NCBI GenBank assembly: GCA_020637295.1
Contig: JACJWF010000004.1
Span: forward strand, 124,001-188,000
Length of the DNA stretch: 64,000 bases
Direction of reading: 5' to 3'
From: Acidimicrobiaceae bacterium
GTDB taxonomy: Bacteria; Actinomycetota; Acidimicrobiia; Acidimicrobiales; Ilumatobacteraceae
Part shown: piece after piece, positions 1 through 9,542 of the stretch
How positions within the stretch are numbered: the first letter of the stretch is position 1
Layout: every line of letters begins with the position of its first letter
Made by a program: the position numbers and the translations under genes
Notes under the pieces: model-generated
The model's input: only the letters and a program-made list of their open reading frames with translations
Told to the model about the DNA's origin: nothing
The model's database searches: none

Positions 1-3000
1 CAGTTGGTGGAGTGGCAGTGCGACCCGCAGGTCGCCCGGGTGGTGGCGAAGGAGTGCGGCAACCCGATCCCACTCACCGGTGTGTCGAATGATTTCGAGG
101 CCGGCACGCTGACCGCGACGGTCCATTTGGGTGGCCAGCCGGCTGAGGCGCCTGCGGGCGCGTCGCGCGCCGGTCTGTTCACGGGTGACGGGTCGACGTT
201 GGGTTTGGCGTCGGCGGCGGGGTCGTTCCAGGCGACGTCGTTGTCGAACTCGGGGTCCTGGCAGGTGGGTGGGAACAATGGTTCGTTCTCGTATTCGTAT
301 CCGATCGCCACCCCGCCGGCGTTCAACGGGTTGGGTCCGTCGGTGGCGTTGTCGTATGACTCGTCGGGGGTGGATGGGATCACCTCGAGTGTGAACTCGC
401 AGGCCGGCGAAGTCGGCCTCGGTTGGTCCCTGTCGGCGGGGCAGGGGTTCATTGAGCGCCGCTACCTGCCCTGCACCGATTCCCGGATCGGTGGCGGGAC
501 GACGGATTCGTGTTGGTATGTGCAGAACGCGACGATCTCGTTGAACGGGCACGCCTCGGAGTTGGTGCCGATCAACGGGTCGGTGTCGGATCAGAACAGT
601 TTCACCCAGTGGCGGCTGAAGGACGACCCGGATTGGCTGGTGGAGCGTAAGACGACGGGTTCGGATTGGTGGGTGAATGAGTACTGGACGGTGACGACTC
701 CGGAGGGGATGGTGTACACGTTCGGTCGCGAGGACGACGGCCAGAACTCGCGGTTGGTCCGCCCGCTGCGTGGTCTCACCTACGGGTTCCCGTGTTATGG
801 GCGGGCGAACCGTCTGTGTGATGACATGCCGTACCGGTGGCTGTTGGACAAGGTGGAGGACCCGTTCGGGAACGTGATGGTCTACAAGTACACGGTCGAG
901 CAGAACCGTGCCCGCACCCTGGGCTCCGGCTACTCGGCCGTCAACTACGACCTGAACGCAGTCCTGTCGGAGATCGACTACGGCAAGATGCCGAACGCGT
1001 CGATCACCACCTGGCGAGACCGGGTCGTGTTCACCTACGTCAAGCGCTGCGTGGGTGAGAAGTACACGGCGCAAGACACCAACTGTCCGACGATCTCGAA
1101 CGCGAACGGCACCTCGTATCCCGACGTCCCGACGGACCTGTACTGCCCGTCGGGGAACTGTTTCAAGGATGTGTCGTTCTTCCAGACGAAACGGTTGGCG
1201 GTGATCACCACCCAAACCTCCGCCAACGGGACGACGTGGACCGATGTGAACCAGTGGCGGCTGTATCACGAGTTCCCCGACCCGGGTGACGGTGGGAACG
1301 AGAAGTTGTGGCTGCAGGCGATCTATCGGGTCACCCCGACCTCGAACATCCCGTCGACGCCGTCGGTGTTGGATCTGGGAACCGGGTTCGAAGGAACGCC
1401 GTTGGAGAACCGTCGCGACGGCTACCCCGCCGGTGGGGTGCCGTACATGAACCAGTACCGGATCGCCCGGATCACCGACGCCCTCGGCCAAGAGATCAAG
1501 GTGTCCTACGAGTCGCCGACGTGTTCTCTGTCGAACCCGAACTGGTCGACGAACACGACCAACTGCTTCCCGATGTATGCGTCGTTCAGCGGTGGTGGCG
1601 CCGGGTGGGGTGTGTACCGGCGGTGGGTGGTCGACAAGGTCGAGGTGCGGGATCTGGTGACGAACCCGTACGGCGCGTCGGGGAATGGGGTGTCACCGAT
1701 TGTCACCTACGACTACACGTACAGCGACGCGGCGTGGCATCACGACGGGACCGATTGGTGGGTCGACACTCCTGGTGTGGATGACGTGTCGTGGGGGCAG
1801 TGGCGTGGGTATCGGCAGGTGGTCACGACTGTCGGCACCAGCGGCACGAAGACGGTGACGAAGCAGGTGTTCTATCAGGGCATGCATGGTGACAAGGCCG
1901 CGTCGGGGACCAAGACGGTGACGTTGTCGAAGACGTGGACGACGAGCAGTGAGGGGTTCACGGGCACCATCTATGACGAGGACTGGTTGCAGGGGCAGGT
2001 GTTCGAGTCGTTCCAGATGGACGGCACCGGCAGCTCGTATCTGTCGGCGTCGCGTTACCAGTCGACCTGGACGCAGACCCAGTCGGGGGTGGTGGTGAAG
2101 ACGGGGATGGCGGCGAAGTCGTCGCGTAAGTGGCGGATCACGCTCACCTATCAGCGGCTCCGGGACGGCACGGTCCTGTCGCCGACGTGGCGGGACAGCC
2201 GTGTCGACACCTCCGTCGACTCGCTCGGTCGGACGGTGACGGTGAACAGCACCGGTTTCCTGGACACCTCGGGGGACGAGTCGTGTGCCAAGACCTGGTA
2301 CATCTCGGCCAGCACAGCCCCCACCAGCACGAGTCCGGGGTGGATGAACCTGGTCGCCCAGACGGCCGGCTATGCGGCGTTGGGGACCCAGCCGTCGCAT
2401 CCGTTGAACGGGGCGAACCCGGCTGCCGGGTCGTGCGGGTCGCAGCCGACCGCGGTGGCCAAGACGTTCTACAACAACAACGCCTATGCGTCGGGATCGG
2501 TGGCGAACAATGCGATCTCGCAGTCGTTGGGGGCCGGGTTCAAGCCGGTCGCGACCGCGAGCATGACCAGGATCAAGAACTGGAACGGTGCCACCGACGA
2601 CCTCGACCGTTGGGTGTACACCCAGCAGACCTTCGATGGTGCGGGGCGGATCACGTCGATGACGGACGCCGAGGCGCACACGACGACGTTCTCGTTCAAC
2701 ACCACCTACGGGTATCCGAACCAGGCGACCTATCCGGTCGGGTCGATGACCACCACGAGCGTGTTGCGTCCGGCCGACGGACTCCCGGCGACCACGACGG
2801 ATCAGAACAATCTGACCACCTTCTACTGTTACGACTCCCTGTCCCGGCTGATCGCCGTCTACGCGCCCTTGAACTCGGGCAGCCGGTCGAGTGACCCGTG
2901 TGCCACCTATCCGGGGTTCACCGGGACCACGGGTGAGGTGCCGACCGTCAAGTTCAGCTACGACGTCGGCTGGTACACGGACGGGTCACGGACGGCGAAG

Positions 3001-6000
3001 GTCCCGGCGATCGTGTGGACCTCCACCCTGCAGTCGGGGACCACCGCCGCCACCGATATCCGGTTGGAGGCTGCCGCCTACATCGACGGCAACGGCCGCA
3101 CCCGCGAAACACAGACGCATTCACCGACACAGGACAAGATCATCGTCACTGCCGGGTTGACCGACGACCGCGGCAACCCTGTCACCAGCATCGACGCGTT
3201 CGCGATCGTCGACAACACCACGGGCGGCTGGTCGACACCGGGTGACCGGGCCACGACGGTGACCGGGTCGAACGGGTTCGCCACCTGGCCCACCGTGCCC
3301 TCGAGTCCGCAGTTGCGGACCACCACCCAAACGTTCGATACCGCCAACCGGGTGACCGCGGCAACGGTCGCCTGGGACGGGACCGGGCTGGTCACCACCC
3401 AGACCGAATACCTGGGCACGACCACGATCACCAAACCGCAGGTCGGGTCGTGGCGGGCCACCACCGTCGACGGCCGTGGCCGCACCACCGAGATCAGGAC
3501 CTACACCGGGACCACCGCCCCCACCGCCGCCGGGCTCACCAACCCCGGAGCGATCACCACCTACAGCTACAGCTACAACGAGACCGCCAACAACACCGGC
3601 AACACGATCACCCGCTCCGGCTGGTTGACCACCACCGTCACTGACGACGCCAACAACCAGACCGTCGTGCTCACCGACCTGTTGGGCCGAACCGTCACCT
3701 CCACCGACCCCAACGCCGGCAACTCGGCCTTCACCTACGACCGCAACGGCAACATCACCCAAACCCAGGACGCGGTCGTGTTCGGCACCGGCGAAACCAT
3801 CAGCACGGTCGGCAACACGATCAACACCACCTACGACGCCCTCGGCCGGCCCACCTTCCGCTGGTCCGGCACCACCTACGACGAGTTCGGTGACATCCCG
3901 CTGATTGACAGCAATCTGAAGCTCGCGGTGTGGACCTATGACACGGCGACGAACGGCAAGGGCATGTTGGCCGAAGAGGTGTCGTGGCAGTTGGGCAAGG
4001 AGTACAAGTCGGGGGTGTACGAGTACACGAACCGCTACCAGGTGTCCGCCACCTACACGATCATCCCCGACTTCTCACCGTTGCCGGACTCGATGGAAGG
4101 CACCTGGAACCGGGCTTTCGCCTACGACGAGGGCGGTCACCTGCTCGTCGATTCCGTCAACACCGCCCCCGGCACCAACACCTACGCGACCGGCACCCAC
4201 TACGACGGGTACGGGCAGGCGGACATGATGTGGGGCAGCGACACCGACGACTGGTACGTCACCGCCACCGCCTACGACGAACTCGGCCGCACCACCCAAC
4301 GCACCCTGGCCCGCACCACCACCTACACCACCCGCGCTGCGCTCGTGCGCCACTACGGCTACGACCTCGAAACCGGGATGTTGGACACCATCCAAGCCGG
4401 ATGGGACACCACCCCGTCCGACCTCACCGGGAACACCTGGTTCCAATACGACCGCTACACCCGCGATGCGGTCGGCAACGTCACCGTCATCGAGGACCGC
4501 GGCCTCGAACCCGGCGGTGCCGGCTCGAACATCAAGGAATGCTTCGTCTACGACGAATGGAACCGGCTCGTCCGCGCCCACACCGCCCCCGGCACAGGTG
4601 ACGGCAACGAGACCGTCGGCTGCGCCACCAGCACGGGCACGAACATCACGGCCCGCGGCGCCACCAGCCCCTACGACCGCACCTGGTCCTTCGACGACAT
4701 CAACCGCATCACCGGCAGCGCCGACAAAGCCAACGGCAACGCCACCACCACCTGGGGCTACAGCAGCACCAAACACGCTGTCCTGTCGCTCACCGGCCAA
4801 ACCTCGGGCAGCTACAGCTACAACACGGTCGGGGCGATGGTGAGCCGTAACGGTGACACCCTCACCTACGATCCCCAACAACGCCTGACCGGCTACGACA
4901 CCAGCAGCGTGGACGACACCTACCTGTACACGACGAGCAACCAGCGGCTCATCCGCCAACACGGCAGCACCGTCACCCTCTACCTTGGTGACATGGAAAT
5001 CGGCTACGACGGCACCAACACCACCGTCAGCCGCTACATCTCCATCGCCGGCACCCAAGTCGCCACCCGCACCACCCTCAACGGCGGCACCGCCAACATC
5101 GCCTGGAACTGCGGCAACATGCAAAACTCGACCATCTGCCAAGCCCCCGCCGCCACCAACGCCAGCCCGCCCATCCCAGGGCGGAAGCGGTACACACCCT
5201 ACGGCGAAGACCGCAACACCACCCCCTACAGCAACACCGATCACGGCTTCCTCGGACAACCCGAAGACACCACCGGCCTCACCTACCTCAACAACCGCTA
5301 CCACGACCCCCAACTCGCAGCCTTCATCACCGTCGACCCACTCGTCGGAACGACAGGGACGCCGTACCTGTACGCCAACGGTAACCCCACCACGCTCAGC
5401 GACCCCAGCGGGCTGGATCCTGGGTGCCAGATCGGGGTCCCCTATAGTGAGTGCTGGGCTTCCATGTTCGAACCCAAGGCGCCGGAGTACGGCCAGGGTG
5501 ACAGCCCTCCTTCGTCGACCGATGCGCTTTCCACCCGAACTGAATGGGTGTACACCGGACCACGATACGGGGGAGGGTGCGCGGGTTGTTTGACAGACGG
5601 CGACGCCCCAGTCGACTCGCAAGCCACGCTGGCCCAGATGCGGGTCTTCTGCGAAGCGTACGGGTGCGTGCCGAGTTCGACCCTGCTCTCCGACTTCTGG
5701 GACTTCGTTTCCTCTGAGGAGTTCGTAGGCTTTCTCAAGGACCTCGGTGTCTCGGCCCTGGCGGTGGCAGGCGGCGCCTTGATTTGTGGCACGTCCGCAG
5801 GTGTTGGCTGCGTGATGATCGCCGCTGGAGCTGTTGGCGCGGCGACCAATGTCGGCGCCGAGGAACTGATGGACTGTATGTATCGCGAGTGCGACGGCAT
5901 CTCCGCTAGCGAGTTGATCGGCGAAGGGGCAGAAGGCTTCTTTCTCGGTGCGACAACTGGGTTTCTCAATTTCAGGGCTGCTAGGGCATTTGGCGCTGAA

Positions 6001-6156
6001 CGTCTTACGATTGGTGTGATCTCCTCCCTCTCGAACTACGGCGCCGCCGCCACGGGAAACATGCTTGTCGAACAGCTGGTTCCACGGATCCTGGCATGGT
6101 TTACGAAGCAGTACTCAGACTTCCCTCCGCCGTCCGATGAGGAGAGCGATGTCTGA
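1..6156 (+). CDS. RHS/YD-repeat polymorphic toxin-like protein (5' partial)
   Basis: The frame is open from base 1, so the start lies outside the window; about 2050 residues are visible. An SpvB-like N-terminal region (about residues 50-330) is followed by a long series of YD repeats (for example TYDALGRPTFRW, FTYDRNGNITQTQD, FVYDEWNRLVRAHT; about residues 840-1650). The RHS-associated core contains FLGQPEDTTGLTYLNNRYHDP-type sequence near residue 1750 and ends at DPSG (residue 1800), the usual boundary of the variable tip. The tip (about 246 residues) has a hydrophobic Gly/Ala-rich stretch near 1915-1955, and I recognise no toxin fold in it. RHS proteins form a shell around a C-terminal effector used in contact-dependent competition. 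The next gene overlaps the stop and may encode immunity. The tip region has lower GC and less biased codons than the repeat region, as expected of an exchangeable tip. Confidence 0.9.
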   Translation, partial: QLVEWQCDPQVARVVAKECGNPIPLTGVSNDFEAGTLTATVHLGGQPAEAPAGASRAGLFTGDGSTLGLASAAGSFQATSLSNSGSWQVGGNNGSFSYSYPIATPPAFNGLGPSVALSYDSSGVDGITSSVNSQAGEVGLGWSLSAGQGFIERRYLPCTDSRIGGGTTDSCWYVQNATISLNGHASELVPINGSVSDQNSFTQWRLKDDPDWLVERKTTGSDWWVNEYWTVTTPEGMVYTFGREDDGQNSRLVRPLRGLTYGFPCYGRANRLCDDMPYRWLLDKVEDPFGNVMVYKYTVEQNRARTLGSGYSAVNYDLNAVLSEIDYGKMPNASITTWRDRVVFTYVKRCVGEKYTAQDTNCPTISNANGTSYPDVPTDLYCPSGNCFKDVSFFQTKRLAVITTQTSANGTTWTDVNQWRLYHEFPDPGDGGNEKLWLQAIYRVTPTSNIPSTPSVLDLGTGFEGTPLENRRDGYPAGGVPYMNQYRIARITDALGQEIKVSYESPTCSLSNPNWSTNTTNCFPMYASFSGGGAGWGVYRRWVVDKVEVRDLVTNPYGASGNGVSPIVTYDYTYSDAAWHHDGTDWWVDTPGVDDVSWGQWRGYRQVVTTVGTSGTKTVTKQVFYQGMHGDKAASGTKTVTLSKTWTTSSEGFTGTIYDEDWLQGQVFESFQMDGTGSSYLSASRYQSTWTQTQSGVVVKTGMAAKSSRKWRITLTYQRLRDGTVLSPTWRDSRVDTSVDSLGRTVTVNSTGFLDTSGDESCAKTWYISASTAPTSTSPGWMNLVAQTAGYAALGTQPSHPLNGANPAAGSCGSQPTAVAKTFYNNNAYASGSVANNAISQSLGAGFKPVATASMTRIKNWNGATDDLDRWVYTQQTFDGAGRITSMTDAEAHTTTFSFNTTYGYPNQATYPVGSMTTTSVLRPADGLPATTTDQNNLTTFYCYDSLSRLIAVYAPLNSGSRSSDPCATYPGFTGTTGEVPTVKFSYDVGWYTDGSRTAKVPAIVWTSTLQSGTTAATDIRLEAAAYIDGNGRTRETQTHSPTQDKIIVTAGLTDDRGNPVTSIDAFAIVDNTTGGWSTPGDRATTVTGSNGFATWPTVPSSPQLRTTTQTFDTANRVTAATVAWDGTGLVTTQTEYLGTTTITKPQVGSWRATTVDGRGRTTEIRTYTGTTAPTAAGLTNPGAITTYSYSYNETANNTGNTITRSGWLTTTVTDDANNQTVVLTDLLGRTVTSTDPNAGNSAFTYDRNGNITQTQDAVVFGTGETISTVGNTINTTYDALGRPTFRWSGTTYDEFGDIPLIDSNLKLAVWTYDTATNGKGMLAEEVSWQLGKEYKSGVYEYTNRYQVSATYTIIPDFSPLPDSMEGTWNRAFAYDEGGHLLVDSVNTAPGTNTYATGTHYDGYGQADMMWGSDTDDWYVTATAYDELGRTTQRTLARTTTYTTRAALVRHYGYDLETGMLDTIQAGWDTTPSDLTGNTWFQYDRYTRDAVGNVTVIEDRGLEPGGAGSNIKECFVYDEWNRLVRAHTAPGTGDGNETVGCATSTGTNITARGATSPYDRTWSFDDINRITGSADKANGNATTTWGYSSTKHAVLSLTGQTSGSYSYNTVGAMVSRNGDTLTYDPQQRLTGYDTSSVDDTYLYTTSNQRLIRQHGSTVTLYLGDMEIGYDGTNTTVSRYISIAGTQVATRTTLNGGTANIAWNCGNMQNSTICQAPAATNASPPIPGRKRYTPYGEDRNTTPYSNTDHGFLGQPEDTTGLTYLNNRYHDPQLAAFITVDPLVGTTGTPYLYANGNPTTLSDPSGLDPGCQIGVPYSECWASMFEPKAPEYGQGDSPPSSTDALSTRTEWVYTGPRYGGGCAGCLTDGDAPVDSQATLAQMRVFCEAYGCVPSSTLLSDFWDFVSSEEFVGFLKDLGVSALAVAGGALICGTSAGVGCVMIAAGAVGAATNVGAEELMDCMYRECDGISASELIGEGAEGFFLGATTGFLNFRAARAFGAERLTIGVISSLSNYGAAATGNMLVEQLVPRILAWFTKQYSDFPPPSDEESDV
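4904..5292 (+). repeat. RHS core duplication (second copy 8243-8631)
   Basis: 389 bp of near-identical, gap-free sequence (constant offset 3339) are shared by the intact RHS gene and the orphan cassette. Differences are scattered single or paired bases, mostly conservative. Similarity drops abruptly after CCTCAAC at 5292/8631, although the protein motifs stay related up to DPSG. Homologous exchange here would swap the toxin tip. Confidence 0.9.
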
Positions 6157-6619
6157 GAGGCGGCTTGTCATCTTTGATCCTGCGACTGTTCTGTGGCGGC
6201 TGACGCCGTTGGTGGTCTTCGTTGTGCTTGCGTTACTCTGGACAGTGTCTGGCGTCGATGCCGAGAACTTTCTGATGCTCATACCTTTTGCAGTTGTTGG
6301 GTCGATACCGTCGCTGATCACCCTTCGCAGAGCCACTGTGTTGGTGTCTGGAGGGTGCATTCGACAGTTGGGCAGGCGCGAGATCGTCTCAACTGCCAGC
6401 CTGCTCGGGCTGCGCTATCGCTCGTTACACAACGGACGTGAGGAAGTCATCCTTGCAGAGACGCCGATGGGTGAGGTCGTTCTAATGAGCCAGACCCGGG
6501 TGGCACCCTGGGCGAGCGTGGATCGGCGCAGGAAGGCTGCTGGGCGCGCAATCGAGCGCTTGGCGAGCGTCTGTGACAGGACTCTGGTGAAACCCCCCCG
6601 CCGGCCAGGTGCCTCATGA
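6149..6619 (+). CDS. Small two-helix membrane protein, candidate RHS immunity protein
   Basis: 156 residues, starting MSERRLVIFDPATVL. The ATG overlaps the RHS stop by 8 nt and is preceded by GGAG at 6140-6144, so the two genes are translationally coupled. Two hydrophobic segments lie near residues 18-35 (LTPLVVFVVLALLWTVSG) and 42-60. A cytoplasmic C-terminal domain of about 95 residues with basic patches follows (VDRRRKAAGRAIERL). No family is recognised. Polymorphic toxins are commonly followed immediately by their cognate immunity gene, so position and coupling suggest that role. The composition is less GC-rich than the core genes, like the RHS tip. A membrane immunity protein would fit a tip with a hydrophobic segment, but this is inference only. 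Confidence 0.7.
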   Translation: MSERRLVIFDPATVLWRLTPLVVFVVLALLWTVSGVDAENFLMLIPFAVVGSIPSLITLRRATVLVSGGCIRQLGRREIVSTASLLGLRYRSLHNGREEVILAETPMGEVVLMSQTRVAPWASVDRRRKAAGRAIERLASVCDRTLVKPPRRPGAS

Positions 6620-6898
6620 GCGGTTGGCCCTGCCGCAAGCCTTCAACAGAGCGGCTTCCTGGTGAGTTGCGGGCGTCGGAGGTCTGTCGCCCGGGAGCCG
6701 CCGACCGTGAGGGCGACCCTCTCGTCCCACCTCGGCTGAAGGATCGTCGAACGCCACGGTGTTCGGCGATTCCGACCCAAAGCTCCGGGTCGTTGACGGG
6801 ATTGCCGCGAGATTTGGTAGACACCCGTCAGGGCACGCGGAGGGGTCATGCCCGAGGAGTTCCCATAAATGGTCGGGCCGGACGGGGACATCGGCGTC

Positions 6899-6926
6899 TG
6901 AATCGCCCTGGGTCTGGTGGAGGCTC
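6899..6926. repeat. IS3 terminal inverted repeat (partner 8215-8242)
   Basis: This 28-bp end, read on the plus strand, starts TGAATCGCCCTGGG and ends GGAGGCTC. The partner at 8215-8242, read on the minus strand, starts TGAATCTCCCTGGG and ends GGAGGCTC. Five of 28 positions differ. The pair defines the limits of the element. Confidence 0.88.
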
Positions 6927-6929
6927 GGG

Positions 6930-7850
6930 TTATTGGTTTCCAACCCCGAGTGGGGTGGGCTGTTGGGCAGCATAGAACGCTGCTTCGAACTCTGCGGGCG
7001 GGATGTCGCCGCAGTGGCTGTGGAGGCGGTCTTCGTTGAACCAGTGCACCCATGACAGGGTGGCGAGTTCGAGTTCATCGACGTCGGCCCATGGCCTGGG
7101 GGCGTCTGGCCCGTAGACGCACTCGGTCTTGTAGAGACCGTTCGTCGTTTCCGCGAGCGCGTTGTCGTAGCTGTCGGCGACGGTGCCGATCGATGGTCTG
7201 GCGCCGATCTCGTCGAGTCGTTCGGTGAAGCGCACCGAAGTGAATTGGGAGCCGGCGTCCGAGTGTGTGACCAGGCCGATCAGTCGTCGGTTGCCGCGTG
7301 AACGGCGGGCCATCTCGAGCGCGTCGAGGACCATCTCGGTGCGCATGTGCGACGCGACCCGCCAGCCGACGATCCGCCGGCTGAACGCGTCCACGATGAA
7401 GCACACGTAGGCCATCCCGGACCGTGTCGGCACGTAGGTCAGATCGGTGACCCACAACGCGTCGGGCCGATCAGCGGTGAAGTTCCGGTTCACGAGATCC
7501 GGTGCACGCACCGCATCAGGGTCCTGGCGGGTGGTGAACACCTTCTTGCGCTGCCGCGACACACCCTCGATGGCCATGGCCCTCATCAACCGGGCGACCT
7601 GGTCACGACCGATGTCGTGCCCAGCACGGATGGCTGCCTTCCACAGTTTGTGGGCGCCGTAGACCTTGCGGTTCGTGACCCACAACACCATCAGGATCTG
7701 CATCATCACCGCATCGCGCACCGCCCGCGCTGACGGCGCCAGCTCACGGCGCTTGGCTGCGTAGTAGGTGCTCGGAGCGACCTGCAACGCCTTGCAGATC
7801 GGCTCGACCCCGAGCTCGTCACGGTTCGCGTCGATGAACTCGACGATCAC
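6930..7850 (-). CDS. IS3-family transposase OrfB (DDE integrase)
   Basis: 306 residues. An HTH_21-like N-terminal part (about 50-110) precedes an rve integrase core. The DDE triad is visible as D136 in WVTDLTYV, D198 in THSDAGSQF and E234 in ALAETTNGLYKTE, with 35 residues between the second D and the E as is typical of IS3. It starts at a GTG that overlaps the OrfA stop by 4 nt (GTGA) and lies in the -1 frame relative to OrfA, as IS3 elements need for an OrfAB fusion. I see no A6G slippery heptamer at the junction, so coupling by reinitiation is as likely as frameshifting. The frame is intact, and the element may be active. Confidence 0.93.
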   Translation of the reverse strand: MIVEFIDANRDELGVEPICKALQVAPSTYYAAKRRELAPSARAVRDAVMMQILMVLWVTNRKVYGAHKLWKAAIRAGHDIGRDQVARLMRAMAIEGVSRQRKKVFTTRQDPDAVRAPDLVNRNFTADRPDALWVTDLTYVPTRSGMAYVCFIVDAFSRRIVGWRVASHMRTEMVLDALEMARRSRGNRRLIGLVTHSDAGSQFTSVRFTERLDEIGARPSIGTVADSYDNALAETTNGLYKTECVYGPDAPRPWADVDELELATLSWVHWFNEDRLHSHCGDIPPAEFEAAFYAAQQPTPLGVGNQ

Positions 7851-8188
7851 TTCGATGGGCGGTCGAGCTCCGCCGCGAAGAAAGCCGAAGCCCTCCGCAA
7901 GATCTCGTTCGCCCGGCGCAGCTCACGGTTCTCCTGCTCCAACTGGCGGACCCGCTCAGCCTCCACCGACGTGACCCCGGGCTTCACCCCGGCATCGATC
8001 TCAGCCTGGCGCACCCAGCCGCGCAGCGTCTCCGGACCGACACCGAGCTGATCGGCGACCCGCTTCACCGTCCCGTGATCGGTGCCCAGCTCCTTGCGAA
8101 GCTGACGCACCGCCCGAACCGCTCGCTCCTTCTCCGCCTCGCTATAGCGACGCGTCGTTGGCTTCCCAGGCGACATCTCGTGTGGCAT
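7847..8188 (-). CDS. IS3-family transposase OrfA (HTH)
   Basis: 113 residues from ATG 8188 (MPHEMSPGKPTTRRYSEAEK); an in-frame upstream start at 8224 would add 12 residues. It has a Tnp_1-type helix-turn-helix (VKRVADQLGVGPETLRGWVRQ), then a leucine-zipper-like coiled coil (VRQLEQENRELRRANEILR) ending in the characteristic LRRASAFFAAE motif of IS3 OrfA. It binds the IS ends and can multimerise with OrfB. It overlaps orfB by 4 nt. Confidence 0.9.
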   Translation of the reverse strand: MPHEMSPGKPTTRRYSEAEKERAVRAVRQLRKELGTDHGTVKRVADQLGVGPETLRGWVRQAEIDAGVKPGVTSVEAERVRQLEQENRELRRANEILRRASAFFAAELDRPSK

Positions 8189-8242
8189 GACTCCATCCTC
8201 GTTTCCAAGGTCAGGAGCCTCCAACCATCCCAGGGAGATTCA

Positions 8243-9486
8243 GCAGCGTGGACGACACCTACCTGTACACGACCAGCAACCAGCGGCTCATCCGCCAACA
8301 CGGCAGCACCGTCACCCTCTACCTTGGTGACATGGAAATCGGCTACGACGGCACCAACACCACCGTCACCCGCTACATCTCCATCGCCGGCACCCAAGTC
8401 GCCACCCGCACCACCCTCAACGGCGGCACCGCCACCATCGCCTGGAACTGCGGCAACATGCAAAACAGCACCATCTGTCAAGCCCCCGCAGCCACCACAC
8501 CCAGCCCGCCCATCCCAGGGCGGAAGCGATACACGCCGTACGGCGGCGACCGCAACACCACCCCCTACACCAACACCGACCACGGATACCTCGGACAACC
8601 CGAAGACGCCACCGGCCTCACCTACCTCAACTTCCGCTATTACGATCCGCCTATCGCAGCGTTCATCAGCGTTGACCCGCTAGTTGGCGAGACGGGAACG
8701 CCATACGCCTACGGCAATCTGAGTCCAATCCGGTTCTCAGATCCGAGCGGAATGGAATTTTGGGAGTGCGGCCCGGGTGACTGCAACGAAGCGGTGACCA
8801 ATGCGATTGCGGAGTCGCCAGGCTTCAAGGAATACGCCAGCGAGGTGGAAGAAGATCCAACCTACCTCCGGCAGCAAACCGAAGCATGCGTCGATCGCTA
8901 TCGCACCTGCCAGGCCAACTGGACGCAACAGGCCAACTCGGGGCACTACAATATCTTTTATCTGTTCGTCTTATCGAACTTCATCAGCCAGCTCGACAAG
9001 CAAGTCGCGGAGGACTTCTTGTTCGATCAGGGGGACGGTTCCTTGGTCGATACCAATGGAGCACGAGTGACAACGCGCGTACTGTCGAAGGACGGTGTCA
9101 TCACCATAGTCATCATGCCAGTACCGGACGAGGCGTGGACAATAGGTGTTAGCACGGGCTTTTGTATCATCGTCTGTCTGGAGATCGGGATCTCTAGCGA
9201 GGGCCCCTATATCAAGCCTGGTTTTGGCCTTGCTTACGGAACCCCTCAACTAATATACGACCCCGACGATGCTCCAGAGTGTGGTTCTGAACAAACCGTG
9301 GTCTTTGCCAGTGTGAGTGTGGGCCCTGCTCAGGTTTCTTTTCAGAACAGCCGCGATGATCGTGGAATTGAGTGGAATGGCTGGGAGGCAAACGCGTCGC
9401 TCTCCTTCCAACAAGAACATGCTTCAAACCCCTTCAAGCTCGGATTCGAGGCGGGGGTTGTACACAACTGGACGCTCTGTCCCTAG
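8243..9486 (+). pseudogene. Orphan RHS C-terminal cassette (5' truncated by IS3)
   Basis: From the first base after the IS, the sequence matches the intact RHS gene for 389 bp without gaps (8243-8631 against 4904-5292). The frame is VDDTYLYTTSNQRLIRQ through FLGQPED-like core to DPSG at about 8740. The tip after DPSG (about 244 residues to 9483) is unrelated to that of the intact gene. It includes a Cys-containing helix (ACVDRYRTC) and a beta-rich C-terminus ending VVHNWTLCP, and I recognise no effector fold. It has no own N-terminus, repeats or ribosome site; a GTG at 8248 is available but without support. It is best read as a silent displaced tip that can recombine with the intact gene through the shared core. 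Confidence 0.85.
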
Positions 9487-9542
9487 CCGGGCAATATCGA
9501 ACCCTGAACAGGCGAGCGACACCAATATTCGGAGGTGAGATC

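Larger units (their letters stand above)
6899..8242 (-). mobile_element. IS3-family insertion sequence, 1344 bp
   Basis: Two overlapping transposase frames on the minus strand are bounded by imperfect 28-bp terminal inverted repeats, 6899-6926 and 8215-8242, which match at 23 of 28 positions. Both begin 5'-TGAATC and share CCCTGGG and GGAGGCTC blocks. No direct target duplication flanks the element: the left flank ends GGCGTC and the right flank begins GCAGCG. The right boundary coincides exactly with the start of homology to the upstream RHS gene, so the element truncates an RHS copy. The 279 bp between the small membrane gene and this IS (6620-6898) hold nothing I can identify. Confidence 0.9.

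Noticed and set aside
1693..2679. Antisense frame inside the RHS gene (328 codons)
   Set aside because: Arg/Pro/Gly-rich sequence with no domain, typical of high-GC shadows; the RHS frame has clear motifs.
6620..6898. Possible genes on either strand between the small membrane gene and IS3
   Set aside because: Frames are Arg/Pro-rich without a ribosome site or recognised domain. It may be a degraded gene, but nothing supports a call.
7847..7870. Programmed -1 frameshift signal between IS3 orfA and orfB
   Set aside because: Frames are correctly arranged, but no A-rich slippery heptamer is present. I describe the overlap only.
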